Of a stretch of 51,463 bases of DNA, positions 36,017 to 44,033 are shown piece by piece. Under the pieces are notes generated by a model. It was not told the origin of the DNA, ran no database searches, and was given only the letters and a program-made list of their open reading frames with translations. The translations under genes and the position numbers were made by a program. Position 1 is the first letter of the stretch. Each line of letters begins with the position of its first letter. The DNA lies in NCBI GenBank assembly GCA_026770585.1, contig MU646710.1, positions 326,507-377,969 of the forward strand. The letters run 5' to 3'. This stretch comes from Baffinella frigidus (taxonomy: Eukaryota; Cryptophyceae; Cryptomonadales; Baffinellaceae).

Positions 36017-39000
36017 ATGGGAGGGATCGGCGCCGTGCTTCTCCTTGCCGTCGCGAGCCTCGGCCTCGTCGACGCATTCCTCGCGTTCCCTGCAGCTGGC
36101 CTGCGTCCCGCGCGCGTGCCCGTGCAGCGCGCGCAGCGCGTGGCGCACTGTGGGCTGCGGGCGGCGACGAGCCAGTTCGGCCTTGGCAAGCTCTTCGGGC
36201 GGGGGGGCGAGGAAAAGGGCGCTGAGAAGAAGGCGACTGGAAAAGCGGAGGTGAGAGCGCGTGGTATCCCATTGCTCCCCCGCACGAGACCCCTCCGCGC
36301 GCCTAGTCTGTCGAGAGCCACCCTTCCCTCTGCGCGGCAATGCTGCGAGGGTGGCAGTGCAGCTGTCGCTCCTGAGGCTCGAGCCCCGCCCCCTTGCGGC
36401 AGGCGCTCAAGGCTGAGCTGATCGCGCTCTGCGACGAGACCAACTTCGGCGTCTATGGTATCCGCGCCCTCCCCCCAGCCCCCCACCATGGTTCAACACG
36501 AGCCGCACTTTTATCCCTCTCCACCTCTGATCCCCCAGCCCAGAAACCTAGCGCTGCCTCACTCGGGTTGTCAGACTATTCTCAACTTGACATGCTGGGA
36601 CGGTGGTACAAAACCGTCAACTTCGGAGCGGAAACGAGCCCGGGCCCACAAAATCGGTACGTCCAAATAGACTGTTTCAGGCAGATTGTCAGTCAACTTT
36701 TCCCTTCTTCAATAGACCCTTTTCGGGTTTAGCTAAACCCGGCCTGGCCAGGCCGTCCAGATTACTAGCTCTGCGCCAGTTCAATTTGTTCAATTTGGGC
36801 TCGTAAATACAGTGCCCTCCCCGAAAATTCACAGGTGAATTTCGACCCCCCATGAAACCCACCTGTGGAATTTCGGGGGGGGGGGCACTCTATGAACGAG
36901 CCCAGATTGAACTGGGACAGAGCTAGGATTAGGTTCAACCTATCTGGATATTTTCCGATCCGGTACAAAAAAGCTGTCTGGGTTGGTCTGGGTTGGTCAA
37001 CAGTCGCGCGGGGGCCTACGGATAAGGCAACGGAAACGTGGCCCGATTTGGGCCGAAAATCCCTTCGTTGCCTGCTGTGTGGCTAGAGAGGATTCTAATA
37101 AAGCCTCTCGCAGGAAAGAGCGACACCCCATGAACCTCTCGCTCTGGTGAAGCTTGACGCGGTCGTGTTTCGGGGCTCCTTTCCGGTCAAGAGTGGACCC
37201 CAGGATATATTTGGCAACTTAAGATCACGTCGCCCTTGAAACCGGGAGGAATCCTCCCGGTCGTGATGAATAATTTATGTTACAAAAATTTGGAAAAGTA
37301 TTGGAGTGGTACAAACCTGTCAACTTTTGTGATCGAGGACTGTTCAACGATTTCACCCCTAGTCACCTCCAGGCTGGAACAAAGTGTGCTTCTCCCTCTC
37401 AAAGTGTGCTACTCTCTCTCGCAGGGAAGGGCGAAACGCCGAACCGATTCGACGAGATTGTCAACAAGCTTCGTGACATGGTGCGGCCCCACACACCGGA
37501 CTTCCAAGGCATTTTGAATAACCCCTAAGCGATAAGACCTAGGACCCTACGGTAGGCAACCCGTAGGGACATAGGGGGGGTTCCTACTGATAAGGTAACG
37601 GCAAGGTGGCCCGATTCGACGAGATTGTCAACAAGCTTCGCGACCGTCCCTGGTGGGGCCCTTACCCAAACCCAAAACCCCGCAGGGGGTCTTAAAATGT
37701 GGCCATGCTGGTGTTGCAAATAATAAATTCTCTTCTTTCCACCAAACGGCGAATCCTCTCTAATATATTCAGAAATCACAAACCAGCCCTCCCACGTGTA
37801 GCGCTGCATCAGTCGATCTGGGCCTGATCTAAGAATAGATGCGAATTGTAATGCCTTTGTACCTGAGTTCCTGTCTGAAACCAGCCCTCCTCACGGCAGC
37901 GTTGTGAGCGTTGCGGTTAATTCGCCGGATTTCAAAGGAAAACGGTTTTAATTTAAAACTTTCTGGCAATGAAATTTACTACACATAATGAGTTTCACTA
38001 GTAATATTTAAGCATTTGTGTAGTAATTTTCATCGAATCCATTTTTTTAAATTAAAACCGTTTTCCTATGAGATTTGCATCAGTTCCTTGACATTCTCTC
38101 ACGTTTGCTTTGCAATTAGTTTTGTTTCCCGGCTGATGCGGATGGCCACGCGCAAAGAATGAGACGATGCCTAAAGTTGACGATGCTGGTACGAACCCGT
38201 CAAATTTTGGCGTGCAGAATCCGACGGCGAACGGGGCGGAGAGCGCGCGGATGAACGGCCGCTGGAAAATGCTCTGGACTGACGAGCAAGAGGTACCTTG
38301 TTCAAGGGGTGAACGTTTTGGGTCTAGGGTTCGGGGAAATGCTCTGGACCGACCAACGTAAGGTTCCGTTTTCTCTTCTGTTGGTCTGGCCACACGTAAA
38401 ATCAAATATTTCCAAAAGTTGACGATGATGATACTGAACTGTCAACGTTGGGCATTGTCGGATTGTTTTCGTGACCTACAGATGTGGAAACTGCTCTACC
38501 TTTGCTGTTCTCAAGTGTTGCAAGTGTTGTAGGGGTCAGGGTTCACGGTTTAGGGTTTAGAGTTTAGGGTGTAGGGTTTAGGGAAAATGCTCTGGACTGC
38601 CGAACGTGAGGTGCTGCTCTCAAGTGTTGAGGTTTACCAGCACCGCGAAACCCCGAACCCCAGACCCTCAAACCTCAAACCTAAACCCCGAACCCCAAAC
38701 CCCAAACCCTAAACCCTAAACCATAAACCCTAAACCCCAAACCCTAAACTGATGAAAGTGAGGTGCCTGTGCCGTGCTCACGTGTTTCGGATTTGTACCA
38801 CACACCACACAGCGGACTTCGAAGGGATTTTGAACAACCCCTAAATGATAAAACCCAAGACCCTACGGTAGGCAACTCGTAGGGACATAGGGGGGTTACT
38901 GATAAGGTGACGAAACATCTGCCCGATTTGGGCCAAAATTCACTTCGTAGCCCGCTGTGTGGCCACGAGGTCCACTCGGGAATAGTTCGTTTCCCGGCTT

Positions 39001-42000
39001 GATGGAGAGCTAGGCACCTAAACCCTAAACCCCGCACCCAAACCCTAAACTCTAAACCCTTAACCCCAAACCCCAAACCCAAACCCCCAAACCCCAAACC
39101 CCAAACTCCAAACCCAGGTGCTGTTCCTCGTGGAGAAGGGCCTCTTCTGGGACCCCTGCCTCGCGGTGTACCAGGTCATTTTTACCCCCATAACTAATTA
39201 ACTAGCGCTCTTTAATCTCCTCAAATATTTTGCGAAGGTCCATTAGGCCCTGTAACTGATTTACTAGCGCCAATTAGGCCCCGTAACTAACTGACCAGCG
39301 CCAATCTGCCTCTTCTGGGATCCGTGCCTCACGGTTTACCAGGTCAGTTTGAACCCCATGATTAAGTTACAGCGCCAATTTCACCCCCGAACTGATTTGC
39401 CAGTGTCAATTACCGGTAGGCTCTAGAACGGACTAGCGCCAATTAGGTTCTTTAGCTAATGTAATAGTGCTACTTTGACCCCGTATAAAGTTTTCTAGCA
39501 CCAATTAGGCTCCGTGACTAAATTACTAGCGTGAATTGGGCTCCATAGCGAATTTACTAGCGCCAATTTGACCCCGTAACTAAATTTAATTTCTAGCGCA
39601 AATTTGACCCCCTACCTAATTAACTAGCGTCTGTTTGACCCCGTAACTAATTTTCTAGGTCCTATTAGGATTCGTAGCTAATTGACTAGCGCCTATTTGG
39701 CTCCGACACTCATTTACCAGTGCCAAGTACCGGTAGGCTCAGGAACTAATTGACTAGCGCCAATTAGCCCCCCCCCACCAGGGTTTGAGGGATGGTGGCA
39801 TCGAAAATCGATTGAATAAACCGCAAAGGAGGGGGCGCGAGCATTGACAAGCAGGGCCCTCAACGCCCTTCTCGAGGAGTCTAGGGTTCAGGGGTTTTGT
39901 GATGAGGGTTTAGGGGCGCCAGTGTTTCGCGCTTGGAGCCGAGGATCGACGGTGGATGCTCGGTTGACGAACCCCCTGCCCGCAGGATTTTGACGTGGCG
40001 GAAGAGAAGTTTGGGAACATCATCGAGTTTGACAACGAGAGCAAGTTCACCGTCCAGAGCTCCTTCGAACCCCTCGGGAACCGGTGCGACTTTTGACGAC
40101 GACTGTTGACTTGACCCCGGATTTTCACTACTGAGATCACTACTGAGATTTTTGTTTGACAACGAGAGCGAGTTCACCGTCAAACCGCGGTTTGAGCGTT
40201 AGGGGTTAGGGGGTAGGGGGTAGGGGGTAGGGGTTAAGGTTTAGGGTTGAGGGCAAGTTGACCGTCCAGAGCTCCTTCGAGCCCCTCAGGAACCGGTCTG
40301 TCAACACCGCTCTAGATGGCGAGATAGAGAGATAGAGAGATGGAGAGATGGAGAGATTGGAGAGATTGAAGGACTAGGCAAGTCTCCTGAGATTCCAAAA
40401 TATCTTCACCGTCCAGAGCTCTTACGAGCCCCGACAATGCCAGGGCACAGAATGAAAGTCCGAGGCCAGAATCTGGCCTCGGATTCAGGTGAAAGTGTTT
40501 CAAATCCCTTTAGGGGTTTCCCTTCTTGCTCGAGAGCGGCTCGTTCCAGAGCTCATACGAGCCCCTCGGAAATCGTTGCGACTTTTGACGACCACTGTTG
40601 ACTTTTTATGACGACTTTTGACCTCTGGCGACGAATGTTGACGCTTTTTGAGTAAAGTGGCAGGGTTTGTACCAGGGCGACACCTCAAACGAGCAGGGTT
40701 TGTACCAGAAACAGGTTAAATTGGTCAACCGGCGTGTGTCTATCGTGACTGATGGGCGATTCACGATTTTCGGTCGAGAGCACGTGCGAGCCCCTTGGAA
40801 ACCGGTGCGACTTTAGACGACGACTTTTCACTTTTGGCGACGACACTTGACGCCTTTGGCACGTCTCCCGAGGTCAAAAAAATCTCATTTCAAAATGCTC
40901 TTCCGCAGGTTCGATTTCAAGTTCCAGACCGCGCAGATCAAATGGCGGCAGTTCCAAGTCCCCATCCCCCCGGTCGGCGCGGGCTGGTCCGAGCAGGTTA
41001 TTCATCTCCGATCATTCTGATGACCTTTCTGATTTATTAGAGAGGACTCGCCGCACTCGGCTGGACAGATTCTTGACAGACTATTTTCAAGGTGTCAACG
41101 TAGGTACGTGGTACAAATCCGGCTCAGATGGCGGCAGCTCCAAATCATTCCACCACCTCGACTTGACTCTAATCCACCCACTCCACTCCACTCAGCTGCA
41201 TTCAACTCCCCTCAGCTCCACTCAACTCCACTCAGCTCCACTCAACACCACGAGACTCCATCCACGGGACACCACAGACTATTCTCAAGTTGACAACACC
41301 ACCAACTCGACTGCCTGTTCTCAAACCTGCCGGGGGTCAAATATGACCCTCTCGCCACTCAAGGGATAGGTCATGTTCAGACATAGCATCTGTGAGGGTG
41401 CATACATGGCGGCCGTGTTGGTATGAATGATGGTCTCTCGCACCTTCAACGACCGACATACCTCACTTCGGAGGGCGGGTGGTGAGGTGGAGAAAGACTC
41501 GGAGCGGATCAATTCCTCTATTGGGGCAGAAGCCCGAACACAGACCCCACAGTAGGGGTAATTACCGTTCACGTGCGTTAATTAATAATGGTCGATCGCT
41601 CTTGGTGTCGTTATTATTCAGTCTCTCTCGAGTGCCAGATCTACCCAGACGACACGTTCCGGATGGAATGAGGGTTTCCGGACGCAGGAACAGCACGGAA
41701 GTGGAAAGAACGTGGAGCTGCGTTTCACGGCAACGCGCACACTCATTTAGTACCACGAAACGAAACGTCGCGTTCTGAAATTCCAAAGAGTGACCTGCTT
41801 TTGCTCGAGTGGCAGATCTACCTAGACGACACGTTCCGGATGGCCAAGGACTTCCTAAACCCTAAACCCTAAACCCTAAACCCTAAACCTTAAACCCTGA
41901 GCGCCTCAACCATTTCGATCGTGCCCCCGGGTTGTTCCGCAAGGGTGCCGATTTCCAGCACCCTTTTTTGAGGGGGGGGGAAATCTGCCAAACTTGAACG

Positions 42001-42101
42001 ATTAATCAGTGTCTCTCTCTCTCTGATAGATCTACCTGGACGACACGTTCCGAATGGCCAAGGACTCGCGCGGCGTCCTCCTCATCGTCCAGAAGCAGTG
42101 A
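36017..42101 (+). CDS. Plastid-lipid-associated protein (PAP/fibrillin family), 8 exons
   Basis: Fibrillins coat plastoglobules and thylakoid lipid and bind small lipids and quinones. Exons: 36017-36250, 36403-36457, 37425-37480, 38218-38292, 39118-39174, 39986-40083, 40909-40996, 42030-42101. They total 735 nt (244 residues plus stop), with all phases matching (0, 1, 0, 0, 0, 2, 0). Exon 1 gives a signal peptide (GAVLLLAVASLGLVDA), then F21 and RPARVPVQRAQR, a bipartite leader for a complex plastid. The domain runs from ALKAELIALC (residue 79) through FDEIVNKL, NGRWKMLWT, FTVQSSFEPLGNRFDFKF and IPPVGAGWSEQ to the family's C-terminal signature IYLDDTFRMAKDSRGVLLIV. An in-frame ATG at 35987 is less likely, because the signal peptide starts at 36017. 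Introns hold foldbacks, a minisatellite and exon copies. Confidence 0.85.
36548..36690. mobile_element. MITE-like element, CTAGCTCTGCCTCA family, in fibrillin intron 2
   Basis: CTAGCGCTGCCTCACTCGGG, TTGTCAGACTATTCTCAACTTG and AAACCGTCAACTTCGGAGCG match the family. The right end is degraded (ACTGTTTCAGGCAGA). Confidence 0.6.
36765..36926. mobile_element. Foldback element with CTAGCTCTG ends, fibrillin intron 2
   Basis: CTAGCTCTGCGCCAGTTCAAT and ATTGAACTGGGACAGAGCTAG are inverted ends. The inside holds a second palindrome, CCGAAAATTCACAGGTG against CACCTGTGGAATTTCGG. Together they look like a nested insertion. Confidence 0.65.
37011..37082. mobile_element. Partial element, CACACAGCGGGC family
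   Basis: GGGCCTACGGATAAGGCAACG to CCCTTCGTTGCCTGCTGTGTG is the right half of the family. Confidence 0.5.
37490..37606. mobile_element. Foldback element, ACACAGCGG / CCGTAGGGACATAGGGGGG family, copy in fibrillin intron 3
   Basis: CACACACCGGACTTCCAAGG, AATAACCCCTAAGCGATAAG and CCTACGGTAGGCAACCCGTA form the hairpin. It starts 9 bases after the donor of exon 37425-37480 and is followed at 37613-37646 by a near-identical copy of that exon's last 34 bases. Confidence 0.7.
37613..37646 (+). pseudogene. Copy of fibrillin exon 3 end
   Basis: Encodes RFDEIVNKLRD, 33 of 34 bases equal to 37445-37478, then diverges before a donor. It lies right behind the foldback element 37490-37606. Confidence 0.85.
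37935..38068. mobile_element. Foldback element with CAATGAAATTTACT inner arm
   Basis: GGAAAACGGTTTTAATTTAAAA and its inverse TTTTTAAATTAAAACCGTTTTCC are outer arms; GCAATGAAATTTACTACACA and TGTGTAGTAATTTTCATCG are inner arms. Related to 24658-24747. Confidence 0.7.
38332..38612 (+). pseudogene. Two copies of fibrillin exon 4 end
   Basis: GGAAATGCTCTGGACCGACC (38335) and GGAAAATGCTCTGGACTGCC (38582) repeat the WKMLWTDEQE coding end of exon 38218-38292, each followed by a GT-type donor. TTTAGGG filler lies between. Confidence 0.75.
38805..38962. mobile_element. Foldback element, CACACAGCGG family, full copy
   Basis: CCACACAGCGGACTTCGAAGG and CACTTCGTAGCCCGCTGTGTGG are the ends (158 bp). Inside is CCTACGGTAGGCAACTCGTA. 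It lies in fibrillin intron 4. Confidence 0.8.
39003..39117. repeat. CCCTAAA/CCCCAAA filler up to an acceptor
   Basis: The heptamer array runs directly into the CAG acceptor of fibrillin exon 5 at 39117, so the repeat itself must provide branch point and pyrimidine-like tract. Confidence 0.85.
39176..39775. repeat. GACCCCGTAACTAATTTACTAGCGCCAATT minisatellite
   Basis: About fifteen diverged units of roughly 33-40 bp fill fibrillin intron 5. A copy of the exon 5 end (GLFWDPCL, about 39301-39348) is embedded in the array. Confidence 0.85.
40148..40815 (+). pseudogene. Five copies of fibrillin exon 6 end
   Basis: At about 40148-40190, 40252-40305, 40406-40440, 40540-40595 and 40778-40815 the sequence TTCACCGTCCAGAGCTCCTT or CGAGCCCCTCGGAAACCGG recurs with changes. 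Several carry over the first intron bases (GTGCGACTTTTGACGACGAC). Separators are GGGTAGG filler or a GATAGAGA run. Confidence 0.8.
41060..41300. repeat. Element fragment and CTCAACTCCACTCAG minisatellite
   Basis: 41065-41130 matches the core of the CTAGCTCTGCCTCA family (GACAGACTATTTTCAAGGTG). 41183-41260 is a 10-bp tandem array of CTCAACTCCA/CTCAGCTCCA. Confidence 0.7.
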
Positions 42102-42296
42102 TGGTCTTCTTCTTCTTTCTCCTCTTCTGTGCTACTCTCACGCCTCCTCCCGTCCAGAAGGAGCCGTGATCGGGGTGGGGAGCGTGGGAATTCCCCTACA
42201 TGTAGTTTGCGAAAAGTAAACTCAGTTTGCGAAGTCAAGGTTTGACGCCATCAGGACTCGCGCGGCGTCCTCATCATCGTCCAGAAGCAGCCGTGA
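41634..42296 (+). pseudogene. Three copies of the fibrillin last exon
   Basis: 5' copies with acceptor CAG lie at about 41634-41665 (IYPDDTFRM) and 41808-41850 (IYLDDTFRMAKD). A 3' copy lies at about 42252-42296 (DSRGVLIIVQKQP plus stop). The true exon is 42030-42101. The 5' copies lack the exon end; the 3' copy lacks the start. Confidence 0.82.
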
Positions 42297-42438
42297 TCTT
42301 CTTCTTCTTCTTTCTCCTCTTCTGTACTACTCTCAAGCCTGATTACCTCTTCTTTGCTGTCCCAAGCATCCTCATGGTCCAGAAACAGCCGTGATCTGCT
42401 TCTCGGTTCTGATGCTGTGACCTGGGAGGGTGTTGGCC

Positions 42439-42537
42439 CTGTAGGTCCTTTAGGTTCTTCGAGCTCCCAACATAGGCGGACTCTGGAACTTGTTCTGCAG
42501 AAAAGCCATGCTTCCTTTCGGATCACATTCAGGCCCC
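42439..42537. repeat. Dispersed TTTAGG...TTCGGATCACATTCAG repeat, copy near fibrillin 3' side
   Basis: TAGGTCCTTTAGGTTCTTCG, AGCTCCCAACATAGGCGG, GGAACTTGTTCTGCAGAAAA and CTTTCGGATCACATTCAG match 30957-31094 closely. Confidence 0.75.
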
Positions 42538-42834
42538 GTGGTAGGGGAACTCCCACACTGTATGTAGGTGGAACTCCGACGATGATCAGGGCGGACATCC
42601 ACGTTTCGGGGGGGCGGGGGCGTGGCAAAACATGAGAAGTTCACTGTGATCATTGAAGCTCGAGTCGCTCGAATTGACTGTGATGGAATTTCTGCTCTAA
42701 AATGTATTTCATGAGGATCACAGATCCACACCCGGCAGCCCTAGGTAGTGTGGCCGACAAGAACCAAACAGCGCTCGAAGACGGATTGGTAGCCTTGCCT
42801 GGTGCTTCAAAACGCTGGTACTCGTCGGCTACTC

Positions 42835-42956
42835 TACAGGGGCACCTCGCTAATAAGAAAGCGCCACCCCCTAGGACACTACAGTAGGGCCATGCCTCGA
42901 GCCCTATGATGGTCCAGGAGGAGGAGGCGGTTTCTAATGAGCGAAGTACCCCTGTA
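42835..42956. mobile_element. Palindromic MITE, GGTACCTCGCTCATAAG family, copy 7
   Basis: 122 bp. TACAGGGGCACCTCGCTAAT and its inverse ending AGTACCCCTGTA. The only copy of this family right of 31.3 kb. Next to it (42769-42830) is a 62-bp segment found inverted at 31424-31488. Confidence 0.82.
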
Positions 42957-43468
42957 CACCTAGGACTCAGCGCATCTCCTATCAGCGTTCTGGCGCAGCA
43001 CGCCGGTGCTAGCAGCTTCGAGGGGTTTCAGCAGGTGGTTGGGAGGAGGGAGGGTGTGGGGTTCGGGAGGCTGTGAACACGCTGATTGACACATGACGCA
43101 GATTGTGTTTATTATGTTCATTCCAGCGCTGTCGGTGGACCCTCACGAGTGCAACCATGAGGCTGCCTAAGTAGCTGGGTTGTGAGCTTCGTCTTGAGCC
43201 TCGAGAGTGAAGGGCGATCTCACGCGTGGTTTCACGCGTGTCGCGAGTGCTGAGTTTTTGGGACCCCAGCGGACTGCTGCGTATCTAGTTTTTAAGATGC
43301 TGGCGAGTTCGGGGCAAACAAGGAAGCGATGCGTTCGCGATCACAAATGCCGCTCAAAACAGAAGACTATCTTGATGTCCCCGAGAGCCCCCGATCCCCG
43401 GCCTGAAGAAACGAATGTTCCCAAGGCCTTGCTCTCGCGAGCCTCAATGCAGTCCACAGTCGATGCTG

Positions 43469-43864
43469 TCAATCAAGATCAAGAGTGTGCAACTTTTTGC
43501 AGTGCCTCGCCAGGTTGCCGGGCTGCGAGAATGCCTTGCCGCAGGTCGTGCAGGGGTAGGGGCGGTTGCCTGAATGGGTGCGCATGTGCACCGTCAGGTG
43601 GCCGGACTGCGAGAAGTCCTTGCCGCAGGTGGTGCAGGGGTAGGGGCGGTCGCCGGAATGGGTGCGCATGTGTCTTGTCAAGCTGTCGGATCGCGCGCAG
43701 CCCTTGCCGCAGATGGTGCACTCAAAGACGACCTTACCCCCCGACCCGTCCCTCCCCCTCTTGCTCGACCCAGCAGCGAACTCACTTGATCCTCCAGAGG
43801 GCTTCTCCCGCCCACGCTTGCTCCCGACCATCGCGAGATCAGCCTGCATCACTTGCGCCCTCAT
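43469..43864 (-). CDS. C2H2 zinc-finger protein, three fingers, intronless
   Basis: 131 residues from ATG at 43864 to the TGA stop. Basic N-terminal part (SKRGREKPSGGSS, SSKRGRDGSGGK), then fingers at about residues 47-69 (FECTICGK...HMRTH), 75-97 (YPCTTCGKDFSQSGHLTVH) and 103-126 (YPCTTCGKAFSQPGNLARH, with C-x2-C and H-x4-H). Linkers are SGDRPYP and SGNRPYP, variants of the usual TGEKP. Likely nuclear and DNA-binding; KRGR stretches could be nuclear localisation signals. Unlike its neighbours it has no intron and no partial copies, which may mean a young or retroposed gene. It is head-to-head with the LRR gene (170 bp). A 253-codon antisense frame is its shadow. Confidence 0.88.
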   Translation of the reverse strand: MRAQVMQADLAMVGSKRGREKPSGGSSEFAAGSSKRGRDGSGGKVVFECTICGKGCARSDSLTRHMRTHSGDRPYPCTTCGKDFSQSGHLTVHMRTHSGNRPYPCTTCGKAFSQPGNLARHCKKLHTLDLD

Positions 43865-44033
43865 CCTGTCATTCTGGTCAAATTTTGGTCAAACCCGCAA
43901 AAAAAAAGAAAGGAGAGTGGGGCGGGATCCCCGTCACGGTTGACGCGGTCACACCCGCCGGAAAATGAGCGTCGCGCAGCGTTGTAGCTAGCCACCTCAT
44001 CCACGATCCGCCCGGTCCTCTACCGGCACCGTC
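43865..44033. promoter_or_regulatory. Short divergent intergenic region (zinc finger / LRR genes)
   Basis: 169 bp between two start codons on opposite strands. It contains a run of 9 A (about 43899-43907) and no TATA box. A shared promoter is inferred from the layout alone. Confidence 0.35.

Noticed and set aside
35887-36489. 200-codon minus-strand ORF
   Set aside because: It is antisense to fibrillin exons 1 and 2, which have a strong family match and consistent splicing.
43207-43968. 253-codon plus-strand ORF
   Set aside because: It is antisense to the C2H2 zinc-finger gene; its Cys/Arg repeats are the mirror of the finger codons.
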